This document shows, in pieces, positions 25,994 through 36,900 of a stretch of DNA of 64,000 nucleotides. The translations under genes and the position numbers were made by a program. Source of the DNA: Variovorax gracilis (lineage in GTDB: Bacteria; Pseudomonadota; Gammaproteobacteria; Burkholderiales; Burkholderiaceae_C). The number at the start of each line of letters is the position of its first letter. Position 1 is the first letter of the stretch. Below the pieces are notes generated by a model. The model was not told the origin of the DNA, did not search any database, and was given only the letters and a program-made list of their open reading frames with translations. Where the stretch lies: NCBI RefSeq assembly GCF_030317115.1, contig NZ_JASZYF010000004.1, forward strand, positions 62,001 through 126,000, given 5' to 3'.

Positions 25994-28900
25994 TCAGGTT
26001 CTGCGACCCCAGCCCGAGAACACCCGGCGCAACAGGCCAGGTCGATTGCTCGGCATTGCGGCCTGCACGTCGTCTTCGGCGGCCGCCGGAGCGGACACGA
26101 GTTGCGCAAGGGTTTCGAACACGTAGCGGCGCGGCTGCACGCGAAAGCCGAACGTCTGCGCCGCCTGTTCGATCACGCCCATCACGCGCAGCGAATCGCC
26201 CCCGAGATCGAAGAAATTGTCGCGGGCGCGAATGTCATCGACATCGATGCCGAGGGCACTGGCCCAGATCTGGGCGAGGCGCGCCTGTTCGGGCGGCAGG
26301 AGCGCCATGGGCGCCGCCGGGGCCTGGTTCTTCTGTGCAAGCGTGGTGCGTGCCCAACCCGAGGAGAGATCCGCGAGTGTGGCGTTCGGATGGTTGGCGA
26401 CTGCAGCGAGCGTGTCCAGGAAGGCCTGCCGCAGCGCCAACGCCGTTTCGCGGGCATAGAGGGAGCTGTTGTAGACGAATGCGCCCTCCACTCCGGACGG
26501 GCGGTCGAGCAGCCACAGGCCGAGGTTGTCTGTCAGCCCCTTTTGGAGCAAGGGGATCATCTCGTGCATGAGCGGCCCCCACTTCCTTTGGCGCTCGTGC
26601 GTATCCTGGAAGGAGAAGGCGGCCTGGTATCCCCCGGCGCGCCGTTGCTCCGGACTGGCCTGCTCCATCACCTGCTCGAACGGCAGGTCCTGGTGTGCCA
26701 GCACGCCGATCAACTCCTGCTTGACTCCGAGGGCGAAGTCGAGGAATCGGAGCTCCTTCTTCGCGTCGAGCATCACCGGCGCCAGCCCGATGAAGAGGCC
26801 CATGATGTGTTCGAGCTCGGGAATCATCCGGCCGCGCACCGGCATGCCGAGTGAAACGGCGGGTTGCCCTACTGCGCCGGAGACGGTTGCCGCAAAGGCG
26901 GCCATGAGAAGCATGTTGAGCGTGACCCGATGCTGCTGGCCTATGCCGCGCAACTTTTCTGCCAGCGCGCCATCGATGCGGACCTCCTCGTGCATGCCCT
27001 GGCCCGGGACGCCGGGCAGCGCCGTCCTGTCGCGGGGCACGGGTGCCAGGACGGGCGCCTGGAGGAAGCGCTGCTTCCAGTAGGCGCGCTGCTTCTCTGC
27101 TTCCGAGCCTTCAAGCCACTGGCCATACCACTGCGCGTAGTCGCCATAGCTGATCGCCAGCTTCGGAAGAGGCTGCTTGCCGCTGTCGAGCAGCGCCTCG
27201 TATCCGGCGGCCATCTCGCGGTAGAGGATGTCGAAGGAATAGCCGTCCCAGATCAGGTGGTGCGCCATGAACAGGAAAACGTGCTCCCGGTCGCCCAGTT
27301 GATACAGGGCGCAGCGGAACAGCGGAGCAGGCGCGGCATGAATCGGCTCGTCGACGATGGCCTGCATCCGCCGAAGAAGCTCTGCTTCGCGGGCCTCGGC
27401 GGGTATCTCGCGCAAGTCTTCGAAGGGAAGGGTGAACTCGAGATCATCCGCGATGAACTGGACCCAGCCCGAGCCGTCGGGTGCCGGCACGATCGAGGTC
27501 CTCAGGACATCCTGGCGCCGCACGATTTCGCGAAAGGCCTGCTCGAACTTCGGTCGGTCCATGGGGCCGGTCAGGCGGTGTGCCGACGGCGTGTTGAAGG
27601 CCGTGTTCTCGGGATGCAGGTCTTCGGCAAAACGCATGCGCCGCTGCTCGAGGGTGATGGGGGCGGTAGTGCGGTCCAGCCGCCGCGGAATGACCACCGG
27701 CGCGCCGGCGTTCTGCGCCCGCGCGATCTCGATCGCCAGGCGCTCGGCCGTCGGCGCTTCGAACAGCTTGCTCAGAGGCATCTGGATGCCGAGCGTCTTG
27801 TTGAGCTGTGTGGTCAGGCGTGCCGCGAGCAGCGAATGCCCTCCCATCTCGAAGAAATCATCCAGGACGCTCATGGCGGGCAGATGCAGCAGCTCTTCCA
27901 TGGCGCTCAGCACGGTGCGTTCGTGTTCGCTGCGCGGTGCCAGCCGCGCCCTGGTTTCGCCTGAGGCGGCGCCGGCGTGAGGCGATGGCAGCGACTTGCG
28001 GTCCACCTTCCCGTTGGGCAGCATCGGCAGTGCAGGCAGGGCGATGACATGCTGCGGCAGCATGTAGTGCGGCAGCCGTGCGCGCAGATGCTCGCCCATG
28101 GCGGTCCGGTCGAGCACGGCGCCGGGTGTCATGGCGAGATAGGCCACGAGGCGCACGTCGCCCGGCTGGTCCTCGCGCGTGACGACGACGCTGCTCCCGA
28201 CGCCCGGCACCTCGTTGCACGACGCTTCGATCTCGCCGAGTTCGATCCGGTAGCCGCGCACCTTGACCTGGAAGTCGAAACGGCCCATGTGTTCCAGCAG
28301 GCCGTCGTTGCCCCAGCGGCCGCGATCGCCCGTGCGGTACATCCGGGCGCCCGCTGCACCCCACGGATCGGGGATGAAGCGGTCGGCCGTCAGCTCGGGG
28401 CGTTCCAGGTAGCCCAGGGTCACGCCGGTGCCGCCGATGACGATCTCGCCCGGCACGCCGATGGGGCAGCGCTGGTTGCGGGAGTCGACGATCCACACGG
28501 TCGTGTTGGCGATGGGTTGCCCGATCGAAACGCCGCGCTTCGCGAACCGCGTCGGCTCGACGCGCCAGAGCGTCGACCAGATCGTCGTTTCGGTCGGCCC
28601 GTACATGTTCCAGAGTTCGCCGCAGCGCTCCAGCAGCGAATGGGCCAGATGCGCGGGCAGGCCCTCGCCGCCGACCAGTGCCTTGAATTGGGGCGAGCCG
28701 GTCCACTGCGCATCGAGCAGCAGGCGCCAGCCGCCCGGCGTCGCCTGCATCATGGTCGCGCCGCTTTCTTCGATCAGCCTGCGCAGCGCATTGCCGTCCA
28801 TGGTCGTGTCGCGCGACACCAGGATCACTTCGGCGCCGACCGTCAGCGGCAACATCAGTTCGAGCACGGCGATGTCGAACGACAGCGTGGTCACGGCGGC

Positions 28901-30931
28901 CAGGCGATCGTCGGCGGTGATGCCGGGCGCTTCGCACATGCTCTGCAGGAAGTTCGCGACCGCGCCGTGCGGCACGCACACGCCCTTGGGTTTGCCGGTC
29001 GATCCCGAGGTGTAGATGACGTAGGCGGCATCGCCCGGCTGGGCGTCCTGCGCAGAGCGTGCGAGCGGCGTGGCGGGCTTGGTTGGCCATGCGGTGTCAC
29101 TGTCGAGCGCGAACACGCGCTGCGCCGCGTCGGGGCACCAGTTCGCGGGGGCCGCTTCGACCGTCGACGCGGTCAGCAGCAGGCCCAGCTGGGCGTCTTC
29201 GGCGTAGTAGTCGAGACGCGCCTGCGGGAAGGCCGGGTCGAGCGGGACGTAGGCGGCGCCCGCCTTGAGCACGGCCAGCAAGGCGACCATCATGTCCGCA
29301 TTGCGCTCCAGGCACAGGCCCACGCGCTGGCCGCGGCCCACGCCGCGCTCGCGAAGGGCGTGCGCCAGGCGGTTCGATTGTTCGTCGAGCTCGCGGTAGC
29401 TCCAGCGGCGGTCTCCGTCGCGCAGGGCGATCCGATCCGGACTGAGCGCCGCGCGTTCGACGAAACCGGCGTGCATCAGCTGCTCCCCGACGAGCGGCGT
29501 CGGCGCCGGCTGCAGCGCCTCGATCGCCCGCGCCTCTGCGTCGGAAAGCACATTGAGCTGGCCGACGGGCTGATTCGGATCGGAGACGGCGGCGCGAAGG
29601 AGGCACTCGTACATGCCGAGCCAGCGCTTGATCGTGGCATCGTCGTACAGGTCGGCGTTGTATTGCGCCTCGATCTGCATGCCCTTGGCGACCGGCGCCA
29701 TGTTGACGAACAGCTCGAAGTTCTCGTAGCGGCGCGCGATCGAGCTCTGTTCGGATTCGAGTCCGGGGAAGGTGCTCGTCGCCAGTGCGCCGCTGTCGAG
29801 GTTGAACAGCACGTTCACGAGCGGAAGGCGGCTCGGGTCTCGCGGCACCGGCAGCTTCCTGAGCAGTGCGCCGTAGGTCAGCGTCTGGTGCTCGAAGGCA
29901 TCGAGCAGCACGCCGCCCGACTGGCGCGCCAGCTGGTCGAAGGATGTCTGTGCATCGACCGCCAGGCGGATCGGCAGCAGGTTCACGCAGTGGCCCACGA
30001 GTTCCGGCATGTCGCTCGGCATCTGGCCTGCGGCGGCGATGCCGATCACGAGGTCATCCTGAGCCGTCAGCCGGTGGAGCGTTGCGGCAAAGGCGCTGAA
30101 CATCGTCGCGAAAAGGCTGGTGCCCATCCCCGAGCCGACCTTGCGCAGGCCGTCGATCAGGGACTGGTCGAGCACGTGGTCGATGCGGCGCGAGCTGAAA
30201 GTGCGCACGGCGGGCCGCGGATGGTCGAGCGGCAGCTCCAGCACCGGGAGGCTGCCTCCGGCGTACCGCGAGAGCCAGTAGTCGATATGCGTCTGCATGT
30301 CGGGCCTCGACGCTTCGTCGGCCTCCCACGCGGCGTAGTCGGAGTAGCGCGCGGCCGGGTCGAGCGCCGGGCCGGCGCCGGTCTGCTCCGCATAGAGCAG
30401 GCCGAGATCCCGGCTGATGACGCCCCAGGACCAGCCGTCGCAGATCGCGTGGTGCGCGGTCATCACCAGCATGTGGTCCGTCGGCGAGAGCTGGTACAGG
30501 GCGGCCCGGAAGAGCGGGCCCTTCTCCAGTAGGAAGGGGTCCTGCACGGCGGCCAGCCCGTCTTCCTCCAGCCGGCGCTGCTGGGCCGCCGCGTCGAGAT
30601 GCCGCAGGTCATGCTGGCGCATCTGCATCGGGGCGGCCTCGCCGATCAGCAACTGGGTGCCATCGGGCGAGATCGTCGAGCGCAGGGATTCGTGGCGTGC
30701 GACCAGCTGGTCCAGCGCCGCGCCCAGGGCGGGCGTGTCCAGCCTGCCCCTGAGGCGAAGTCGCAGCGACTCGTTGTAGGCCAGCGATGCCTCGGGGCTC
30801 AGCCGGTCGCCGAGCCAGACTTCGCGCTGCGCTTCGGTCGTCGCGACGATGCGCTCGATCAGACCAGCGGCGAACGGGTCGAACTCGTCCACGGCGCTGT
30901 CGTCGGAGGGGGTGAGGACGGCTGCGGTCAT
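25994..30931 (-). CDS. Non-ribosomal peptide synthetase, C-A-T-C-T
   Basis: 1645 aa from MTAAVLTPS. Domain order: C1 (HHAICDG near residue 162), A (YTSGSTGKPKG near 641; NMYGPTE), T1 (GGHSL near 1031), C2 (HHLIWDG near 1226), T2 (GGDSL near 1578), and a short basic tail. The specificity-pocket residues read by eye as D-I-L-Q-L-G-M-I-W, a glycine-type code. The second module has no A domain and the protein has no TE, so T2 must be loaded in trans, serve as a transfer station, or be vestigial. Its start overlaps the PKS-NRPS stop (ATGA). C1 is expected to accept the beta-amino acyl chain from the upstream aminotransferase module and join it to glycine. Confidence 0.93.
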   Translation of the reverse strand: MTAAVLTPSDDSAVDEFDPFAAGLIERIVATTEAQREVWLGDRLSPEASLAYNESLRLRLRGRLDTPALGAALDQLVARHESLRSTISPDGTQLLIGEAAPMQMRQHDLRHLDAAAQQRRLEEDGLAAVQDPFLLEKGPLFRAALYQLSPTDHMLVMTAHHAICDGWSWGVISRDLGLLYAEQTGAGPALDPAARYSDYAAWEADEASRPDMQTHIDYWLSRYAGGSLPVLELPLDHPRPAVRTFSSRRIDHVLDQSLIDGLRKVGSGMGTSLFATMFSAFAATLHRLTAQDDLVIGIAAAGQMPSDMPELVGHCVNLLPIRLAVDAQTSFDQLARQSGGVLLDAFEHQTLTYGALLRKLPVPRDPSRLPLVNVLFNLDSGALATSTFPGLESEQSSIARRYENFELFVNMAPVAKGMQIEAQYNADLYDDATIKRWLGMYECLLRAAVSDPNQPVGQLNVLSDAEARAIEALQPAPTPLVGEQLMHAGFVERAALSPDRIALRDGDRRWSYRELDEQSNRLAHALRERGVGRGQRVGLCLERNADMMVALLAVLKAGAAYVPLDPAFPQARLDYYAEDAQLGLLLTASTVEAAPANWCPDAAQRVFALDSDTAWPTKPATPLARSAQDAQPGDAAYVIYTSGSTGKPKGVCVPHGAVANFLQSMCEAPGITADDRLAAVTTLSFDIAVLELMLPLTVGAEVILVSRDTTMDGNALRRLIEESGATMMQATPGGWRLLLDAQWTGSPQFKALVGGEGLPAHLAHSLLERCGELWNMYGPTETTIWSTLWRVEPTRFAKRGVSIGQPIANTTVWIVDSRNQRCPIGVPGEIVIGGTGVTLGYLERPELTADRFIPDPWGAAGARMYRTGDRGRWGNDGLLEHMGRFDFQVKVRGYRIELGEIEASCNEVPGVGSSVVVTREDQPGDVRLVAYLAMTPGAVLDRTAMGEHLRARLPHYMLPQHVIALPALPMLPNGKVDRKSLPSPHAGAASGETRARLAPRSEHERTVLSAMEELLHLPAMSVLDDFFEMGGHSLLAARLTTQLNKTLGIQMPLSKLFEAPTAERLAIEIARAQNAGAPVVIPRRLDRTTAPITLEQRRMRFAEDLHPENTAFNTPSAHRLTGPMDRPKFEQAFREIVRRQDVLRTSIVPAPDGSGWVQFIADDLEFTLPFEDLREIPAEAREAELLRRMQAIVDEPIHAAPAPLFRCALYQLGDREHVFLFMAHHLIWDGYSFDILYREMAAGYEALLDSGKQPLPKLAISYGDYAQWYGQWLEGSEAEKQRAYWKQRFLQAPVLAPVPRDRTALPGVPGQGMHEEVRIDGALAEKLRGIGQQHRVTLNMLLMAAFAATVSGAVGQPAVSLGMPVRGRMIPELEHIMGLFIGLAPVMLDAKKELRFLDFALGVKQELIGVLAHQDLPFEQVMEQASPEQRRAGGYQAAFSFQDTHERQRKWGPLMHEMIPLLQKGLTDNLGLWLLDRPSGVEGAFVYNSSLYARETALALRQAFLDTLAAVANHPNATLADLSSGWARTTLAQKNQAPAAPMALLPPEQARLAQIWASALGIDVDDIRARDNFFDLGGDSLRVMGVIEQAAQTFGFRVQPRRYVFETLAQLVSAPAAAEDDVQAAMPSNRPGLLRRVFSGWGRRT

Positions 30932-33900
30932 GCTTGGAACTTCGTGAATTTGCCTTGGGCGGTTGGATCGGGAACGAACCATGCGGGCTGGCCGTCCTTG
31001 TCACGACCGAGCCGCGCATTCGGCACGGGCGGATTGGACGCGTCGAAGGCCGGCTTCGGCGCCGCGCGGCGCGGCAGCAGTTCGGCTTCCTGCATCTCGG
31101 CAATCGATTCCTTGAAGGCGGACTTGATGGTCGCGATGTCCTGCTGCGTGTGCGCGGTCGTCATGAAGCAGGGGAAGTTGTCCAGGATGTGCACGCCGCG
31201 GCTGCGCATCATGGCGAACAGCAGGTCCTGCAGCGGGTGGTCTTCCAGCCAGCTCACGCGCCATAGCGACGAGAAGTAGCGGATCTCGACCGGCGCGCCG
31301 ACCTCGCGGCAGAAGGCCGACAGCTCGTCGGCCATGGCCGCGGTGTGCAGGTTCAGCTGCGTCTGCAGCTTGTTGTTGTCCTTCTTCAGGAATTCAAGGG
31401 CGGCCTTGGATGCGGCGAGCGCCAGCGGATGCCGCACGAAGGTGCCGGCGAAATAGGTTACGCCCACGGTGGGCACCGAGTCGTCGCCGTACTGCCATGG
31501 GCCGCCGTCGAGCGCGTCCATGTAGGTGCGCTTGCCGGCGATCACGCCGACCGGGAAGCCGCCGCCGAGCACCTTGCCGTAGGTCGCGAGATCGGCGCGG
31601 ATGCCGAACACCGCCTGCGCGCCGCCCAGGTCGCAGCGGAAGCCGGTGATGACCTCGTCGAAGATCAGGCAGGTTTCGGACTTCTCCGTGATCGCGCGCA
31701 CCTCGCGCAGGAACTCGCGCGGCTGGAAGTCGGGCCGGCGGCTCTGCACCGGCTCGACCAGCACCGCGGCCAGGTCGTCGGCGTTGGCGCGAATGAATTC
31801 CAGCGCTTCCGGCGTGCCGTAGTCGAGCACCCGGACGTCGCCGAACATGCCCTGCAGAACGCCGGGCGCCGCCGACATGCCCTTGGCATTGCGGCCGGCG
31901 CGCACCAGCACTTCGTCGAAGGTCCCGTGGTAGGAACCGGTGAACAGCACGACCGTGCTGCGGCCGGTGACGGTGCGGGCGATGCGCAGCGCAGCCATCA
32001 CGGCCTCGGAGCCAGTGTTGCAAAGACCCGCGCGGTCGAAGCCCGTGAGGTCGCACAGCAATTGCGTGACGTCGGCCGCGAGCGGATGCTGCGGGCCGAT
32101 CTCGTAGCCGAGGTCGAGCTGCTTGCGTACCGCGTCGTTGATGAAATCCGGCGTCCAGCCGAAGAGGTTCATGCCGAAGCCGTTGAGCGTGTCGACGTAT
32201 TCGTTGCCGTCGATGTCCCAGAGCCGCGAGCCCTTGGAGCGATCGATGACGATCTGGTAGGTGATCTCCTTGGTCGCGGGGCGGAAGCCGTTGACCACGC
32301 GCGGGTCGGCCATGTGCGGGCGGTTGCGCTCGGTGAAGGCCTTGCTGCTGCGCGTGCGTTCCACGTAGCGGCGCATGAAGGCCGCCAGGCGCGCCTTCTG
32401 CCGCTCGGTCGGCTCCTTGCTCTGCGTGTGGATTCGCGCGATGGCGCCGAAGGCCTTCTTGACGTCGTACTTCTGCAGGGGCGCGGTCGGCTCCTCGGCA
32501 GCAGCCGGCGTGGGGGAAATGGACGCCGTGGCCGCGGCGGTGGCCATGGGCGTGGGTTGCTCCGCCACCGGTGCCGGCAGCGCAGGGCTGACCGGAACCA
32601 ACGGCGCCGCCGACAGCAATGCGAGCTGCTGTTGCATCAATTGCATCTGCTGCGCGATGACCTGCTGCATCAGGGTGCCGTTGCCGGCGGCCAAGCCGGC
32701 CACGGGCTGCATCGCCGGCATGGCGGGCATCGCGATGGGAGCTGCCTGTTGCGGCACGGCGGCCGCTGCGGGCACCGCCACAGGTGCCGCGACCGCTGCC
32801 ACCGGGTCGGGGGGCAGCGTGGCATCCAGGAACTCCGCCAGCGCGTCGAAGCTGCGATAGCTTTCCATCAACTGGCGGAAGGTGAGATTGACCTTGAAGT
32901 TCTTCTTGACCTGGAGCGCGGCCTGCGTGAGCGTGAGCGAGTCGAGCCCGATCTCGACGAAGGGCGCGGCGCCTTCGACGTCGGCCATGTCGACGCCGGA
33001 CAGGTTCTCGAACAGTTCGCGCAGACGCGTGACGAGGGATGCACGGCGCGCGGCGGGCGGCGCGGATGTGGCGACAGCAGCGACAGTCATTGTCAACTCC
33101 GGAATCGATGTGGGAAGGGAGACGGAAGAAGCAGAAGGGACGGAAGCGTCGAGAGCTGGCGCAGCAGCGGAAGCAGCCGGCACGCTGACCGGCTCGGGCA
33201 CGGCCGACGCGGCGGAAGCCGTCGCCATCTCGACCCAGAAGCGCTTGCGTTCGAAGGGATAGGTCGGCAGGCGCACGCGATGCTTGCGCTCGCGCGGGTC
33301 GAGTGCGCCGAGATCGATCTCGACGCCCTGCGCCCAGAGCCGCCCGGCGGCGAGCCGCCATGCGACGCTTTCGCCTTGCGCCGGGTCCGGCAGCAGCGAC
33401 GCGGCGGGGGCGGGCACTGCCTTCGTCGCGTGCTGGCGCACCAGCGTCGCGAGCGTGTTGCGAGGGCCGATCTCGATGAAGAGCGGATGCGCGAGCTGGG
33501 CCAGCACTTCGCGCACGGCGGGCGAGAAGCGCACGGTTTCGCGCAGGTGCCGTGCCCAGTAGTGCGGGTCGGTCGCCTCCTCGTCCGTCAGCAGGCGGCC
33601 CGTGAGCGTCGAATAGATCGGCAGGCTGGGCGTGGCGAGCGCTGTCTGGCGCACCAGCGCCTCGAAGGGGGCGACGGCCGCATCCATCATGGCGGAGTGG
33701 AAGGCGTGCGAGGTCTGCAGCGTCTTCGCGACGATGCCCTTGGCCTCCAGCGCGGCGCGCAGGCTCTCGATCGCGTCGCTCGGACCGGCGGCGACACAGA
33801 CGGCCGGACCGTTGTCGGCTGCCAGCGAAATGTCTTCGGGCAGGAGCGGCAGCAGCTCGGAGGCCGCGAGGCGCACCGACAGCATCGTGCCGGCGGGCAG

Positions 33901-36900
33901 GGCCTGCATCAGTGCGCCGCGCTGCGCCACGAGCCGCGCCGCGTCTTCGAGGCGCATCACGCCGGCCAGCACGGCAGCGGCGAATTCGCCCACGCTGTGG
34001 CCGATCATGGCCGCCGGCGTCACCTGCAGCGACATGAGCTGGCGCGCGAGCGAGTATTCGAGCGCGAAGGTGGCCGGCTGCGTCACCGACGTGGGGGTGA
34101 GCGCCGCGGCATCGTCCGAGAACATGCGTTCGCGGAGATCGAAGCCCAGCACGCCGTCGAAGGCGTGCAGGCAGTCGTCGAAGGCGGCGCGGAAGACGGC
34201 ATCGCCCGCGTAGAGCGTGCGGCCCATGCCGGCGTATTGCGCGCCCTGGCCCGGGAACATGAAGACGGGTTGCGGCACCCAGGCGCTCACCGAGCCGCCG
34301 GCGCGCGCAGCCGAGTCGGCGGTGCGCAGTGCGGCGACGGCCCCGTCGAAGGACTCGGCCACCACGCAGGCCCGATGCGCGAACTGCTTGCGGCCGACGC
34401 GCAGCGTGTGGGCGACGTCGGCCAGCGATGCATCGCGATGCATGTCGAGGTGATCGGCCAGCCGGGTCGCCGCGGCGGCCAGCGCTGCCGGCGATCGGGC
34501 CGACAGGGTCAGCAACTTCGGGCCGGTCGCGGGTTCGGAGGGCGCGCGCAGTGGCGCTTCCTCGATGATGACGTGCGCATTCGTGCCGCCGACACCGAAG
34601 CTGCTGACACCCGCGCGCCGCGGCGTGGCCTCGCGCGGCCAGGGGCGCAGCTGGTGATTGACCCGGAAGGGCGAGGCGTCGAAATCGATGGCCGGATTCG
34701 GCGATTCGTAATGCAGGCTGGCGGGAATCGCCTCGGCGTGCATCGAGAGGGCGGCCTTGATGAGGCCGGCCGCGCCGGCGGCCGTGACCATGTGGCCGAC
34801 ATTGCTCTTCAGCGAACCGATGGTGCAGAAGCCGGTATCGGCGGTGTGCGCTGCATAGGCCCGGGTGAGGCCCTCGACTTCGATCGGGTCGCCCATCGGC
34901 GTGGCCGTGCCGTGGGTCTCGACATACGAAATGCTGCGGGCCTCGACGCCGGCCGATGCCAGCGCGGCCTCGATCACGGCGGCCTGTCCGTCCACGCTCG
35001 GCGCGGTGAAGCTGGCCTTGGCGCCGCCGTCGTTGTTGATCGCCGCGCCACGCAGCACGGCATAGATGGTGTCGCCGTCCGCGATCGCGTCGGACAGGCG
35101 CTTGAGCAGCACGACCGTCGCGCCGTCGCTGAAGACCGTGCCCTTGGCCTTGGCGTCGAAGCTGCGCGTATGGCCGTCAGGCGACAGCATCGAGCCTTCG
35201 TTGTAGAGGTAGCCGCTGCGTGGCGGGCAGGTGACCGACGCGCCGCCCGCGAGCGCCATGCGGCACTGGCCGGTGCGCAGTGCATGGAAGGCCTGCGCCA
35301 CCGCCACCAGCGAGGTGGAGCAGGCGGTGTGCACGCTCACGGCGGGGCCAGTCAGGCTCAGCTTGTTCGCCACGCGGGTGGTGATGTAGTCCTTCTCGTT
35401 GCCGAGCATCACCTGGAAGTCGCCGACCATGTCGATCAGGTCCGGGTGTGCCGCCACATGGCGCTGGAAGTAGGTCGCGTTGTACATGCCGCCGTACACG
35501 CCCACAGGGCCGGGCGCCTGGTCGGGCACGTAGCCGCCGCGTTCGAGGCACTCCCAGCAGATCTCGAGGAACACGCGGTGCTGCGGGTCCATCAGTTCCG
35601 CTTCCTTCGGGTTGATGCCGAAGAAGGCCGCGTCGAACTGCTCGATGTCGTCGATCACGCCGCGTGCGCGCACGTAGGAGGGGTCGGCGCGCAAGGCGGC
35701 GCTGACGCCGGCGTCCAGCGTCGCATCGTCGAAGAAGGTGATCGACTCTCGGCCCGCCATCAGGTTGTCCCAGAACTGCTCGACGTCCGCGGCGCCCGGG
35801 AAGCGGCCGGCCATGGCGATCAGTGCCACCGGTTCCATGTCGTGCGTCGCTTGCGGCGCGGGCCTGGCGGCCTCGCGCGGCGCCATGGCGGTCTCGCTGT
35901 CCTGCATGCCGGCGGCCAGGGCCGCGGGCGTGGGCTGGCGGAAGAACAGGTTGGTCGACAGGCGGCGTTCGCTGCCGCGCTGGAGGTCCTTCAGCACCTT
36001 GAGCACCAGCAGCGAATCGCCGCCGAGGTCGAAGAAGTTGTCGTTGCGGCCGACCTGGTCGATGCCCAGGGCGCGCGCGAAGGCTGCACACACCGTGCGT
36101 TCTGCGTCGTCGCGCGCTTCCTCGAAGGTCTGCGCGAGCTCGGGCCGTTGCCTCGGGGGCTCGGGCAGCGCACGGCGGTCGAGCTTGCCGTTGGTCGTGA
36201 CCGGCAACTGCTCGAGCCACACCTGCGCCGCGGGGAGCATCGCTTCGGGCAGGCGCTCGGCGAGGTGCTGGCGCAGGGCCGTCCACGGCACTTCGGCGCC
36301 ACGCGCCACCAGGTAGGCCACCAGCCGGAGCCGGCCGGCCGCGTCGGCACGGGCGATGACCGCGCAGGACTTGATGCCCGGGTGCGCGAGCAGCGCGGCT
36401 TCGACTTCGCCGGTCTCGATGCGGTGGCCGCGGATCTTGACCTGCCCGTCGATGCGGCCGATGTATTCGATGGTGCCGTCGGGCAGCCAGCGCGCCTGGT
36501 CGCCGGTGCGGTAGAGGCGCTCGTCAGGTCCGCCGAAGGGGTCGCGCACGAAGCGCTCCGCGCTCAGGTCGGGCCGCTGCAGGTAGCCGCGTGCCAGGCC
36601 GCGTCCGCCGATGCAGAGTTCGCCGACGAGGCCGGCGGGCAGCATTGCCATCGTCGGACTCAGGACGCGCAGCGCCGTGTCGTTGATGGGCAGCCCGATC
36701 GGCACCGAGCGGGCGTCGGCCGGCAGGTCGCGCGGAATGCGGTGCGTGGCCGCGAAGGTCGTGCATTCGGTCGGCCCGTAGCCGTTGATCAGCGTGAGGG
36801 CAGGCAGGGCGGCCATCGCGCGGCGCACGTGGGGCACCGACAGCGCCTCGCCGCCGGTGAGCAACTGGCGCAGGCCCGCCAGTTGCGCGGGATCGTCGTC

